The notes: a model not told the origin generated them from the letters alone. DNA of 41,569 nucleotides from an uncultured Bacteroidales bacterium (GCA_946613135.1 CAMOFI010000003.1:1-41569), one strand, 5' to 3'. Shown: positions 15,630 to 24,639, numbered from the stretch's first letter. Numbers and translations: made by a program.

Positions 15630-16595
15630 ATGAAGAGAAGGATTAATATATGGTTGGTATGCGGGTTGATGGGTGTGGTGGTTGTTGTGGCTATGTGCGT
15701 GTGCGCGAGCATAGGAGTGGTGGCGTTTGACTGGGGCAGCCTGACGGAGTCGCCTATATTCTGGAACCTGAGGCTGCCGCGTGTGATACTCAGCGTTGTG
15801 GTAGGTGCGGCACTGTCAGTGTGCGGTGCTGTGTATCAGTCGGTGTTCCGCAATCCACTTACGGATCCTTATGTGCTGGGAATTTCATCGGGGGCATCGC
15901 TCGGTGCCGCCATCGCAATACTTATGGGATGGGAGGCTTGGCTGTGGGGTGTAGGCGGAATGGCGCTGTGCACTGCGCTGCTGACCATCCTGCTTATCTT
16001 CAAGGTGGCGTCGATCGGCAACAGGATGCACACGACTACGCTGCTGCTTACAGGTGTTTGCCTGACGTTTCTGATCACTGCGGTAATATCGCTCATCATG
16101 GCGTTGAGGCAGGACAAAATGGAGAGCATTATTTTCTGGACCATGGGAAGCTTCGCTTCTGCATCGTGGCTTGAGATATGGATATTGTTGCCAGTGGTAG
16201 CGCTGGGGCTTGGAGTGGTGCTATACTACAGCAAGGACCTGAACCTGCTGCTGGCGGGCAGCGAGGTGGCCCAAAGTCTCGGTGTGGAGGTGGAGAAAGT
16301 CCGGAGGCGTCTGCTTTTCTTCACGACGCTTATGGTGGCGTTTTGTGTGTCGACATGCGGTGTGATAGGTTTTGTGGGACTTGTGGTGCCACATGGTGTT
16401 AGAATGGTGTGCGGGTCTGACAACAGGCGTATAGTGCCCGTGTCGGTATTTGCGGGAGGACTGCTTATGCTGATATGCGACACACTGGCACGGACCTTGA
16501 TACCGCCTAACGAACTGCCAGTGGGCAGCATCACATCGCTGATAGGCGCTCCTATGTTTATATATCTGCTTTACAAATCGAAACGGACGTTATGA
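15630..16595 (+). CDS. FecCD/BtuC family ABC transporter permease
   Basis: A 321-residue, very hydrophobic protein of about ten transmembrane helices. It carries the family motifs VYQSVFRNPLTDPYVLGISSGAS and GFVGLVVPHGVR, and a C-terminal PPNELPVGSITSLIGAPMFIYLL. Members import cobalamin, haem or ferric siderophores across the inner membrane. Its stop codon overlaps the start of the ATPase gene by 4 bases (ATGA). The matching periplasmic binding protein is not in this window, and no cobalamin riboswitch is seen upstream, so the substrate is undecided between corrinoids and iron complexes. Confidence 0.92.
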   Translation: MKRRINIWLVCGLMGVVVVVAMCVCASIGVVAFDWGSLTESPIFWNLRLPRVILSVVVGAALSVCGAVYQSVFRNPLTDPYVLGISSGASLGAAIAILMGWEAWLWGVGGMALCTALLTILLIFKVASIGNRMHTTTLLLTGVCLTFLITAVISLIMALRQDKMESIIFWTMGSFASASWLEIWILLPVVALGLGVVLYYSKDLNLLLAGSEVAQSLGVEVEKVRRRLLFFTTLMVAFCVSTCGVIGFVGLVVPHGVRMVCGSDNRRIVPVSVFAGGLLMLICDTLARTLIPPNELPVGSITSLIGAPMFIYLLYKSKRTL

Positions 16596-17344
16596 TAGAT
16601 ATTAGACATCTCGGATACAGCTACGGACATAAAAAGATTCTGGAAGACATCAACCTAAAGGTGCCAAGCGGTTCGCTATGTGCCATTATGGGTCCTAACG
16701 GATGTGGCAAGACGACGCTGCTGCGTTGCATTGCCAACCTGCTTAAACCCGAAAGAGGTGAAGTGTGGGTGGACGGAAAGAACGTGCAGGACTACCCTAC
16801 CCGCCTGCTGGCACAGAAGATTGCTTTTGTGCAGCAACATCCCCAGACGGATTTTGAGTTTTCGGCTTTCGAGACGGTGCTTATGGGTCGCAACCCGTAT
16901 CAGCGGCACCTGCAGAACGAGAGTCAGGAGGACTGGGACATCGTGGAGCGCTGCATGAAACAGACCAACACGTGGCACCTGCGTATGGCGTTGCCCAGCC
17001 AGATGAGCGGAGGGGAGCTGCAGCGTGTGATGATAGCGCGTGCACTGGCCCAGGAGACACCGCTGCTGCTGCTGGACGAGCCCACGTCGAACCTCGACAT
17101 TGCACACCAATTTGATATCATGCGGCTGCTGCGCAAGATAAACGAGGACGAGGGGAAGACGATACTGATTGTAGTACACGATCTGAACCTGGCGCTGCAC
17201 TACTGTCCGCATTCTGTGTTGCTCCATGAGCACAAGCTCTTTTTTGACGGCACCACGGAGGATGCGCTGACTCCCGAACGGATAAAGAGAGTTTTCGGGG
17301 TCGAAGCGGAAGTTGCAAATGGATATCTGCTGGTTAATGGTTAA
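16592..17344 (+). CDS. FecE/BtuD-type ABC transporter ATP-binding protein
   Basis: The 250-residue ATPase partner of the permease. Walker A is GPNGCGKT (34-41), the signature is MSGGE (138-142), Walker B is LLLLDEP (158-164) and the H-loop histidine is H196. The FVQQHPQTDFEFSAFETVLMGR stretch around the Q-loop is typical of the iron-siderophore/B12 import subfamily. Translation is coupled to the permease by the ATGA overlap. It hydrolyses ATP on the inner face of the membrane to drive import; the binding protein must be encoded elsewhere. Confidence 0.93.
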   Translation: MIDIRHLGYSYGHKKILEDINLKVPSGSLCAIMGPNGCGKTTLLRCIANLLKPERGEVWVDGKNVQDYPTRLLAQKIAFVQQHPQTDFEFSAFETVLMGRNPYQRHLQNESQEDWDIVERCMKQTNTWHLRMALPSQMSGGELQRVMIARALAQETPLLLLDEPTSNLDIAHQFDIMRLLRKINEDEGKTILIVVHDLNLALHYCPHSVLLHEHKLFFDGTTEDALTPERIKRVFGVEAEVANGYLLVNG

Positions 17345-17354
17345 CACTTACGAT

Positions 17355-17385
17355 TTTGTTCTTTCGAAAAAATATGTTAAATTTG
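17355..17385 (+). promoter_or_regulatory. purD promoter
   Basis: TTTG (17355-17358), then 19 bases, then TAAATTTG (17378-17385): an exact Bacteroidota promoter. It leaves an A+T-rich leader of about 190 bases before purD, in which I see no recognisable riboswitch. Confidence 0.7.
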
Positions 17386-17585
17386 AATTTTCTTTGTGCG
17401 AGTGCCTTTGGGCTCATCGTGCTGAAAACAAACGATATTGCTTTATTTTTTACTTCTAAAATCCATATAAATATCCAATTATCAAATACTCTACGGGCAG
17501 GAAAACCAAGAAATTAAATTTATCTTGAATGCTCTACTATCAGAAATTGAACAAATAGAAATCAAATTGTCTAAACATACATAAT

Positions 17586-18896
17586 ATGAACATATTACTA
17601 CTTGGTTCGGGCGGTCGTGAACACGCCATAGCAGCAAAAATAGCAGAAAGCAAACTATGCAGTAATCTTTTTATAGCTCCAGGCAACGCTGGTACTTCTG
17701 AGTGTGGAAAGAATGTGGAGATGAAGGTGGACGACTTTGAGGCGATAGGGCGATTTGTTGTGGAGAACGACATCGAGATGGTTGTCGTTGGGCCGGAGGC
17801 TCCGCTAGTTGGCGGCATTGGAGATTATTTCGCAAACGACAGCAAGCTGAAGAATGTGGCTCTTATCGGTCCGTCGGCCCAGGGTGCTCAGCTCGAGGGG
17901 AGCAAGGACTTTGCAAAGCATTTTATGGAGCGTCACAACATACCAACAGCAAGTTATCGCACATTTACAAAAAAGACCATCAACCAAGGGTTTAAATATC
18001 TGTCAACGCTTGAACCGCCATACGTGCTGAAGGCCGACGGGCTGGCAGCTGGCAAGGGTGTGCTGATTATTGACAACATTGACGAAGCACGCAACGAGCT
18101 GCATCTTATGCTGGACGAGGCAAAATTCGGAAATGCGTCACAGAGTGTGGTGATAGAGCAGTACCTGTCGGGAATAGAGCTGTCTGTCTTTGTGCTTACC
18201 GACGGTAAACACTACAAGATACTGCCTTCGGCAAAGGACTACAAACGCATCGGTGAGGGCGACACGGGACTGAACACCGGCGGTATGGGCTCGGTAAGTC
18301 CGGTGCCTTTTGCTGACAAGGCTTTCATGCAGAAGGTTGAGCAACGCATTATTGCTCCTACGGTGAAGGGGCTGCAGAAGGAGAATATCGGCTATAAGGG
18401 CTTTATCTTTGTTGGCCTTATGGCTGTGAAGGGCGAGGACGGAACGATGGACCCCTATGTGATTGAATATAACGTGCGTATGGGCGACCCCGAGACAGAA
18501 TCGGTGTTCCCGCGCATAAAGAGCGACGTTGTGGAATTATTTGAGGCGACCTGGAAAGGAACACTGAACCAGACGACGCTGGAGATAGACGAACGCACGG
18601 CGGCCTGTGTGATGCTCGTTGCCGAGGGCTATCCGGAAAAATACCGGAAAGGCGACGTGATTGGCGGTTTGGAAATGGTAAAGGAACCTATGGTGTTTCA
18701 CGCGGGTACGAAACTCAACGACAGCGGAGACATCGTTACTAACGGCGGCAGAGTGGTGTGCGTCACGTCGCTGGCTGAGTCGCTCCCCGAGGCACTGCTG
18801 AAGAGCCTACAGGCTGCGGAAACTATAAAATGGAAAGGGCGCTACTACAGGCACGACATCGGACAGGATCTGCTTAAGCTGATAATCAACTGTTAG
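17586..18896 (+). CDS. purD: Phosphoribosylamine-glycine ligase (GAR synthetase)
   Basis: This 436-residue protein catalyses ATP-dependent joining of 5-phosphoribosylamine and glycine, the second step of purine synthesis. It begins with the family's [16 protein letters not shown] and carries [11 protein letters not shown], the ATP-grasp strand [11 protein letters not shown], and the signature [12 protein letters not shown] for metal and ATP binding. Length and order are normal. It is monocistronic with its own promoter. Its stop codon overlaps that of thiN on the opposite strand by 4 bases (18893-18896). purB, a later step of the pathway, is at 29-30 kb. Confidence 0.97.
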   Translation: MNILLLGSGGREHAIAAKIAESKLCSNLFIAPGNAGTSECGKNVEMKVDDFEAIGRFVVENDIEMVVVGPEAPLVGGIGDYFANDSKLKNVALIGPSAQGAQLEGSKDFAKHFMERHNIPTASYRTFTKKTINQGFKYLSTLEPPYVLKADGLAAGKGVLIIDNIDEARNELHLMLDEAKFGNASQSVVIEQYLSGIELSVFVLTDGKHYKILPSAKDYKRIGEGDTGLNTGGMGSVSPVPFADKAFMQKVEQRIIAPTVKGLQKENIGYKGFIFVGLMAVKGEDGTMDPYVIEYNVRMGDPETESVFPRIKSDVVELFEATWKGTLNQTTLEIDERTAACVMLVAEGYPEKYRKGDVIGGLEMVKEPMVFHAGTKLNDSGDIVTNGGRVVCVTSLAESLPEALLKSLQAAETIKWKGRYYRHDIGQDLLKLIINC

Positions 18897-19594
18897 GTGT
18901 TAGTGGGAATTGATTTTGCGAGGTGAGTCTGATAGACGAGGAGGGAACCGGAACCTTGGAGGCTTACGGTGAACTTGTCATGCAAAGCCTCGTTGAGTGT
19001 AGCTTCCCACCAATAAGAAAGTGTGCGTTTTTGAAGGGGGTATTTCAATCCTTGTACAGAAACCACGGGCATACCAGAGAGAGGTATGAGCGACACCTGC
19101 TGGCCTGGAAATGAGGGCAGATCGATGGTGCAGGCGTGTACGAGGGGTGTAAAATAGCCGTAATCTGTATACATCTTGACAGCGAGGGGTTTGCCTGATG
19201 CGGTAGACATGGTGGAGTACTGAGCAAGGAGGGAGATATTGCCGAGGGTATGGTCCTCGCGGAGGCCTGTAGCACCAAGTATGATGGTGCGTTCAACGCC
19301 CTGAGTGATGGCGTATTTTACAGCTTTGGTGAGGTCGTTGGTGTCCTGATCCTTATAGTTGGACACAAACACTGTGCCCGGTAAGGCGTGGGAGGCAGAC
19401 TGAGCAGATAGCGAGTCGCCGTCGCCGACAACATGGATTGAGGGAAGGGTGGCGAGATGGGAAAAGATGCCGCTATCGACAAGTTTATTATAGGCTCCGT
19501 CGCAACATACGAGGAGAGGAATCTGCATGATGGCCTGAAGAGCCTCGTGGCGCTTGGGGAACTGCCCGTTGGCGAGAATAATAGCTCTGTTCAT
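18893..19594 (-). CDS. thiN: Thiamine pyrophosphokinase
   Basis: This 233-residue enzyme transfers pyrophosphate from ATP to thiamine, giving TPP. Motifs are CCDGAYNKL (D32-G33), VVGDGDSL (57-62), the [11 protein letters not shown] loop (D82-D87) and [13 protein letters not shown] (H115), all typical of thiamine diphosphokinase. An in-frame extension runs upstream to 19783 inside the pnuT gene; its low-complexity, serine-rich translation has no family similarity, so I chose the ATG at 19594, 13 bases after the pnuT stop. It is the last gene of the TPP-riboswitch operon and uses the thiamine brought in by the two upstream products. Confidence 0.93.
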   Translation of the reverse strand: MNRAIILANGQFPKRHEALQAIMQIPLLVCCDGAYNKLVDSGIFSHLATLPSIHVVGDGDSLSAQSASHALPGTVFVSNYKDQDTNDLTKAVKYAITQGVERTIILGATGLREDHTLGNISLLAQYSTMSTASGKPLAVKMYTDYGYFTPLVHACTIDLPSFPGQQVSLIPLSGMPVVSVQGLKYPLQKRTLSYWWEATLNEALHDKFTVSLQGSGSLLVYQTHLAKSIPTNT

Positions 19595-19607
19595 TAGGTT
19601 TTGAATG

Positions 19608-20192
19608 TTAGGTGTTGGGGTGTTTGGATTTGCGGTACCAGGAGAGGATGCCGAGAAGGCAAAAGACTTCGTAGACGACATAGAGCAATGCAGACGCGTA
19701 GTTGCCACTATGCCAGAAAAGCAAGACCATGATGGGCTCGACGATGAGCCAGCAGAACCACTGCTGCCACCACTTGTGGGCAAGCATGAACATGCCTACA
19801 ATGGAAAGGGCCGACGAGAAGCCGTCGAGGAGCGGATACTGGCTCTCGCCCAGAAGGGGGAGCAGAAACCAGAGGAAGAGCGTGAAGCCGAGTACAGCAA
19901 GAAGAAGCCACGGAATATAGCGACGAGGGCATGAGCCGAAAGGGCGCTCGCTGCGGGTGTCGCTCTGGAGGATGCCACGCCATACGAGGATGCCGTAGAT
20001 GGACATGAGGAAGTTGTATATGCAGATACTGCCGTTGGCATAGTAGCCGGAGGAAAAGTCGATATAGATATAGAATGCCGACATGAGGAGGCATAAGGGC
20101 CAGAACCATCGGCCTGCCCTATATTCGCTGACGATATAGAACAGGCCAATGACGGCTCCAATTAGATCAATATAGGAAATGGAGGATAACAT
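19608..20192 (-). CDS. pnuT: PnuC-family vitamin transporter, probably thiamine (PnuT)
   Basis: A 194-residue membrane protein with about seven hydrophobic helices of the PnuC/NMN transporter family. The family tryptophan-rich pattern appears in AHKWWQQWFCWLIVEP near 142-157. PnuC members import nicotinamide riboside, riboflavin (PnuX) or thiamine (PnuT). The sequence alone does not decide, but the gene sits between a TonB receptor behind a TPP riboswitch and thiN, so thiamine is the likely substrate. Gap to thiN is 13 bases and to the receptor 51 bases, consistent with one operon. Confidence 0.9.
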   Translation of the reverse strand: MLSSISYIDLIGAVIGLFYIVSEYRAGRWFWPLCLLMSAFYIYIDFSSGYYANGSICIYNFLMSIYGILVWRGILQSDTRSERPFGSCPRRYIPWLLLAVLGFTLFLWFLLPLLGESQYPLLDGFSSALSIVGMFMLAHKWWQQWFCWLIVEPIMVLLFWHSGNYASALLYVVYEVFCLLGILSWYRKSKHPNT

Positions 20193-20243
20193 GAGAGAGT
20201 GAATATGACAGAGGCGGCCGACGGAAAGGCCGGCGCGTAACCG

Positions 20244-22484
20244 TCAGAAGCGGTAGGTTAGACGGAACATGAAGTTGCGGCCCGGCTGCTGGAGGTAACC
20301 GACACTATGGTAGTAGGAAACTGCCGAGGGGCTGCTCCAGTCGTCGTACCAGTCGGAAACCCAGGCTCCGAGACGATAGTTGTGGTCAAGGATATTGTTG
20401 ACCAGCAACTGTGCTTCGAGTTCATTGCTGCCATTCAGTTTCCATACATAAGTGGCTCTGAGGTTGAGGAGGAAATAGGGGTCGACGGCATAGACCTCGC
20501 GTCCGGTGTTGTCAATATACTGTTTGCCTACGTATTTTCCGATAAGCTGGAGTTTGGCGTTGGGGAAGGGAATGAAGGTGGCAATGGCGGAGCCGATGAC
20601 AGAAGGAGAAAAGGAGAGCGGAGTGTTGCGGGTGACGTTGAGAGAGGTCCAAGAGGTGTCGGTTCCTGAGACAACCATGGAGATGCTGTCGCCATCGTTG
20701 AAGTCGGCAAAGGTGAAGTCGACAGCACGGTTGATGCTGAGGGTGAGGTTAGCGTCGAAGCGGAACCATGAAGCGGGTTTGACGCCGCCAGCAAGTTCGA
20801 TACCGACACGGTAGCTCTTGTCGATGTTTTCCATGAGAGCATAGCCGCTACTACTGATGTCGCCGCTGGGGGTCATCTGGTCTTTGTAGAGCATGGCATA
20901 GGCATTGATGCTCAGGTTCCAGCGCGGCTTCTGGATTTGGTAGCCGAGTTCAATATCGAGCATGTGTTCGGCACGGATGGTGTCGCCATTGCCGATGGCA
21001 TCCTTGATGTCGGAGCGACGAGGTTCGCGTCCCATGAGACCGGCCACGAAGTAGGTGCGCTGGTTGTCATTGATGCGGTAGTTGAGACCGACCTTTGGGT
21101 TGAAGAAGAGGTAGTTCTGGTCGAAATCCATGTCGAAAAGGTCGTCGGCAAAGCCATAGACCTTATAGTTGATGGCGCGGAGCTGCAGGTCGGCATAGCC
21201 GTTGAGGGAACTGCTGAAATCGTACGTGCCTTTCATATAGACCGTGTTGTCGATTTTGTCGCCATAGTTGCGGTACCATTCGGCTGGTGCAAAAGCCGAG
21301 TCGCGGCACCAGATTACAGAGCCGAAGTGCTGTCCGTTATAGAGGAGGAAGTTGTCGCCAAAGGAGAGAGTGGAGCGTGAGTCGGTGCGTCTAAGGTTAA
21401 GGTTGGCCATATAGGCGTTGTTGTCCATATTCTTGCGGGTGATGAAGTCGCTACGGCCAGAGAAGGAGAGTCCGTATTTAGAGTATTTCTTGTCCTCCTT
21501 GTACTGTTCGTAGTAGCCGTCGCCGTGGGTGAAGTCGAGGGCTCCATTGATGCTCCATTGGTCGTTGAAGACATGTGAGACGTAGAGCTGGTAATGCTGC
21601 TGCCAGTAGTTGTCTGTTTCGTTGTCGTAATAGAGCGTGCGTCCGTCGAGGTGGAAGATGCCGGCGTCGTTAAAGGTGGGGTCGGCGTCGAGGTCGTCGG
21701 CAGAGGCACCATTCCATGTGATACCGCTATGCTGTTCGCCAACGATGGCGAGGAGTTTGACGATGGTGTTGTCGCCAAACCATGAGAGGTTGCCGAAGAA
21801 AGAGCGCTGCTGTGTCTGACCGCCGCGGAGGTAGCCGTCGCTGTTGAGGCCGCTGGCGGCAACGTCGAGAGAGAGGCCATGCTTGTTGATGCCTGTACCT
21901 GCGGTAATGCTATACTGGCGTGTGGCCCAGCTTCCTAATGCGAAGTCGACCTCGCCATAGGGACGGCTGGAGGCATTGAGGGTCTGCATATTGATGGCAG
22001 CACCGAAGGCGGGGCTACCTCCTGTAGAAGCTCCCACTCCACGCTGGATCTGGAGGTTTTGTGCCATACCGCCGAGGTTGGGGATGTTGTACCAGAAGAC
22101 CTCCTGACTCTCGGCATCGTTGAGGGTGATTCCGTTGATGTTGACATTGATGCGGCTGGCGTCGACACCACGGATGCGGATTGATGTGGCACCTACGGAG
22201 CCGTTTTCGCCTGAAGCTACTACTGAAGGCTGCGTTTCGAGAATGAAAGGCAGAGCAACGTTGGTGCGGGCCTGGCTTAGTTGGTCGCGGTCGACAGTGG
22301 TGGTTGTTAGCGGTGCTTTGTTGCTAACACGCGAGTCGGAGATGACGACTTTCTGAAGCCGTTGGATCCGTGCTGTGTCACGCGAGTCGGTTTGACCATA
22401 GGAAAGGTTTGTTGAGGCCAGCATAAGGGCCACTGTGCAGAGCATGCTGCTCAATGCACCAAAAGAAAATTGGTGTTTTTTCAT
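20244..22484 (-). CDS. TonB-dependent outer membrane receptor, probably for thiamine
   Basis: This 746-residue protein has a signal peptide (likely cleavage after SYG at about 30), then a TonB-box-like region (KVVISDSRV), a plug domain (about 50-165, with IRIRGVDASRINVNINGITLND and GGSPAFGAAINM) and a C-terminal beta-barrel ending in the terminal aromatic of FRLTYRF. It has no carboxypeptidase-like extension of the SusC type. A TPP riboswitch lies directly upstream and its Shine-Dalgarno sequence GGAGG is 7 bases before the ATG. With pnuT and thiN downstream, it should carry thiamine or its phosphates across the outer membrane using TonB energy. This operon type is known in Bacteroides. Confidence 0.93.
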   Translation of the reverse strand: MKKHQFSFGALSSMLCTVALMLASTNLSYGQTDSRDTARIQRLQKVVISDSRVSNKAPLTTTTVDRDQLSQARTNVALPFILETQPSVVASGENGSVGATSIRIRGVDASRINVNINGITLNDAESQEVFWYNIPNLGGMAQNLQIQRGVGASTGGSPAFGAAINMQTLNASSRPYGEVDFALGSWATRQYSITAGTGINKHGLSLDVAASGLNSDGYLRGGQTQQRSFFGNLSWFGDNTIVKLLAIVGEQHSGITWNGASADDLDADPTFNDAGIFHLDGRTLYYDNETDNYWQQHYQLYVSHVFNDQWSINGALDFTHGDGYYEQYKEDKKYSKYGLSFSGRSDFITRKNMDNNAYMANLNLRRTDSRSTLSFGDNFLLYNGQHFGSVIWCRDSAFAPAEWYRNYGDKIDNTVYMKGTYDFSSSLNGYADLQLRAINYKVYGFADDLFDMDFDQNYLFFNPKVGLNYRINDNQRTYFVAGLMGREPRRSDIKDAIGNGDTIRAEHMLDIELGYQIQKPRWNLSINAYAMLYKDQMTPSGDISSSGYALMENIDKSYRVGIELAGGVKPASWFRFDANLTLSINRAVDFTFADFNDGDSISMVVSGTDTSWTSLNVTRNTPLSFSPSVIGSAIATFIPFPNAKLQLIGKYVGKQYIDNTGREVYAVDPYFLLNLRATYVWKLNGSNELEAQLLVNNILDHNYRLGAWVSDWYDDWSSPSAVSYYHSVGYLQQPGRNFMFRLTYRF

Positions 22485-22491
22485 AATTTTT

Positions 22492-22573
22492 CCTCCGCCG
22501 GTATTGTCCGGATCAGGTTCTGGGGTATGTTCTCAGCCATTGGCCACTGGGCCTAGTTGGGGCACCCCCTGGG
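22492..22573 (-). promoter_or_regulatory. TPP riboswitch (Thi box)
   Basis: On the minus strand the conserved parts occur in order: GGGGTGCC (22561-22568), GGCTGAGA with the CTGAGA core (22531-22536), ATACCC, GAACCTGATCCGG (22508-22520), CAATACCGGC and GGAGGAAA. These match the TPP aptamer, with the P3 arm between GGTGCC and CTGAGA. The 3' GGAGG (22492-22496) is also the Shine-Dalgarno sequence of the receptor gene, so ligand binding probably blocks translation start. It should switch off thiamine uptake when TPP is plentiful. Confidence 0.95.
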
Positions 22574-22632
22574 TTAATGTTTAATACTTAAAAGTTAATA
22601 ATAAAAAGGTTTTAGTTTATCGTTAATGGTTG

Positions 22633-23430
22633 TTAGCGTTTGTATACGACGTAGAAACGGTCTGGTGTGGAGTAGCGTATGCGATCGACGCGGTCGCCTT
22701 TGTCGCGCCCGCAGGCATCTTTCTCCCTGACGCTCTCGAACATGGCTTCACCATTGACATTGATGATCTCGGAGACATAGAAATTGTCCTGGACATGCAT
22801 TTTTTTGCCTTTGCAGCCTACGGAGTATGTGATGAAATTGCCGAAAGACATGGGCGAATTTTCAATTGTAAAAGAGGAACCCTCGGGTTTGCTTTTCTTA
22901 GGAGTGTCCTTTACGCCGCAGAGGGCAATTTGGTTTTTGGTGATTTGGAACTCGGAGAAGTATTTTGTTGCGTGAGGCGGGATGGCAATCAGCCTACGTT
23001 CGCCGAAGGTGGAAGCATTTGTTGAGGTCTGGCTGGAGCCTTCGGTATTGTCGTAGGATTTCTTTTTGCCTTTGCTTTTGCGCTCCTGGCGCGAGATGGA
23101 GATGGTGGATGACTTGGTGGTGGTCCACTGGCGAGCCTGGAAATACTCATTGGCATTGCCATTGAAGAGGAAGAAGGACTCGGCGAGGTCGACATAGATG
23201 ACTGAGTCGGTGGTGTTGGTGAACCAGAAGCCTGCGTCACCGTTTTCGGCAAAGAAGTTGTATCTTATGATACAGTTGGCTGTTTCGTGGGTGAGTTTGC
23301 CATCGGCAAGGACGAGTGCAGCTTCGTCAACAGGCTTGGTCTGGTAAACCTGGTAGTAGGTTTTTTTTGAGCATGCTGCGAAAGTGCATAGGAGAACAGC
23401 AAGAATTGCGATGGTGTGGATTTTTTTCAT
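22633..23430 (-). CDS. Lipoprotein of unknown function
   Basis: This 265-residue protein starts MKKIHTIAILAVLLCTFAAC, a lipoprotein signal with lipobox FAAC and lipidated cysteine at 20. I start at the ATG at 23430 because the in-frame extension to 23472 precedes the signal peptide. The mature part has a serine/lysine-rich central linker (about 115-140, KSKGKKKSYDNTEGSSQTST) between two beta-rich parts. I do not recognise a named domain; similar predicted lipoproteins are common in Bacteroidales. It lies just upstream of the thiamine operon on the same strand, but the riboswitch leader separates their regulation. Confidence 0.8.
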   Translation of the reverse strand: MKKIHTIAILAVLLCTFAACSKKTYYQVYQTKPVDEAALVLADGKLTHETANCIIRYNFFAENGDAGFWFTNTTDSVIYVDLAESFFLFNGNANEYFQARQWTTTKSSTISISRQERKSKGKKKSYDNTEGSSQTSTNASTFGERRLIAIPPHATKYFSEFQITKNQIALCGVKDTPKKSKPEGSSFTIENSPMSFGNFITYSVGCKGKKMHVQDNFYVSEIINVNGEAMFESVREKDACGRDKGDRVDRIRYSTPDRFYVVYKR

Positions 23431-23481
23431 AATTTGCGAGGTTTGAATGTTAGAAATATAATGTATTGTCACAAAAAGGGT

Positions 23482-24639
23482 CTAATTGACACGTTCGTAG
23501 TATTTCATCCAGAGGGAAGGCACCTCGTTTTGCTGAGCCTGCTGATAGTCGGAATAGGTGCATGGAACTAAAAGGTGTCGCTGGTATTGGTCGCGGCGTT
23601 CGCCGTTGTAGGGTACTTCCATCCACCAGCGGTCGCTTTTTTTGCTTTTGTAGAAGGATATTTGGAAATCGCCGTCGTTGAGGCGGACGAGGTAGTGCTT
23701 GTAGTTCTGCTTGTCGCGGTAGGGGAAATCGGCTAGACGGTTGTAGAAGCCATCGATGAAGTACCATATGGCATGAGCGATGAGATGAGCTGTCTGCCCG
23801 CGGGTGTCGAGGAGGTGGTTGTAGTTGTAGAAACCTATGGAGGACAGTTTGTCGCTCATGCCAGCGTAACGGCACAAGCGGCAGAGCTCTTCACCATAGA
23901 AGCCGTGAGGTGAGCCATGGGACTGGCCTGGAGCGTCGCTGAGTCGTACACTGGAGATGTCGACACTTAGCATATCGGCGGAGCGCACAAGAGTTTCGGA
24001 CCTTACCATGTCGGCCTGGATTTCGCCGAGTCGGTAGGCGTCGAAGCCGAGTTCGCTGATGAGTCGGACCTGTGAGGACCCGTTGAAATAGGTTTGGTAG
24101 CCAATGTTGGCAAAGTTGAAGAGGTAGTTGGGTTGCTGTGCAACGATATGGCTGAGCCAGTTGTTGTCGTCGAGCGGTTTGGTGTCGCTGCCGAGGTCGA
24201 ACATGGAGTCGATGCTTGCTATGTTGATGACCCGTCCGAGGACTTCGTAGGCTTTGTAGTTGGAGAATGTGATATGCTGCCCTCCACCAAGGATTATGGT
24301 GGTTATGTTTTTGTCGAGGAGGTGGTAGAGTACTTCGGTGATGGCATATTGGGTGTCGTGCTGCGAAGAGCCTGGTATTAGGTTACCGAGGTCGACGAGC
24401 TGCATATTCTCGAATGGTTTGGCAAGTGCATAGAAGTAGCGTCGTATCTGGTCGGCGTTATTGTTGTCGTTGTCGAGGTTTGGAATGCCGAGGATACAAA
24501 GCGAGGCGTTGTCGAGCGATGGAAAGTCGCCCTGACGTAGATAGATAGACGAGGCTGTGGCGACATTTAGATAGAAATCGCTATCGCCGATACCTGTTTC
24601 TAAAGCGTTAACTGGCTGAAAATATGCACTTAAATCCAT
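23482..24639 (-). CDS. Arginase/formimidoylglutamase-family protein with altered metal site
   Basis: This 385-residue protein has the ureohydrolase fold signatures GGGQHITFSNYKAY (H122), IASIDSMFDLG (144-148) and LSVDISSVRLSDAPG (227-229). In active arginase-family enzymes six ligands hold two manganese ions (H, D-x-H-x-D, D-x-D). Here the second group reads D144-S-M146-F-D148 and the third D227-I-S229, so one His and one Asp are replaced. Residues after about 310 (DKQNYKHYLVRLNDGDFQISFYKSKKSDRWWMEV) form an extra C-terminal part not found in arginase. Bacteroidota relatives are often annotated formimidoylglutamase. The changes make ordinary Mn2 catalysis doubtful. It lies downstream of nadK with a 66-base gap. 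Confidence 0.82.
   Translation of the reverse strand: MDLSAYFQPVNALETGIGDSDFYLNVATASSIYLRQGDFPSLDNASLCILGIPNLDNDNNNADQIRRYFYALAKPFENMQLVDLGNLIPGSSQHDTQYAITEVLYHLLDKNITTIILGGGQHITFSNYKAYEVLGRVINIASIDSMFDLGSDTKPLDDNNWLSHIVAQQPNYLFNFANIGYQTYFNGSSQVRLISELGFDAYRLGEIQADMVRSETLVRSADMLSVDISSVRLSDAPGQSHGSPHGFYGEELCRLCRYAGMSDKLSSIGFYNYNHLLDTRGQTAHLIAHAIWYFIDGFYNRLADFPYRDKQNYKHYLVRLNDGDFQISFYKSKKSDRWWMEVPYNGERRDQYQRHLLVPCTYSDYQQAQQNEVPSLWMKYYERVN

Noticed and set aside
14654-15712. 352-codon minus-strand frame opposite the radical SAM gene
   Set aside because: The plus-strand product has all radical SAM motifs; the antisense product matches nothing I know.
16969-16974. CACGTG hexamer here and another at 1514-1519 as parS sites
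   Set aside because: Both lie in coding sequence and lack the GTTNC/GAAAC flanks needed.
19595-19783. Upstream extension of thiN
   Set aside because: It overlaps pnuT in another frame and is serine-rich without similarity to the family; the ATG at 19594 gives a normal-length enzyme.
19608-20192. Reading the PnuC-family gene as a nicotinamide riboside transporter linked to nadA and nadK
   Set aside because: The NAD genes are in other transcription units, whereas this gene sits between a TPP-riboswitch receptor gene and thiN.
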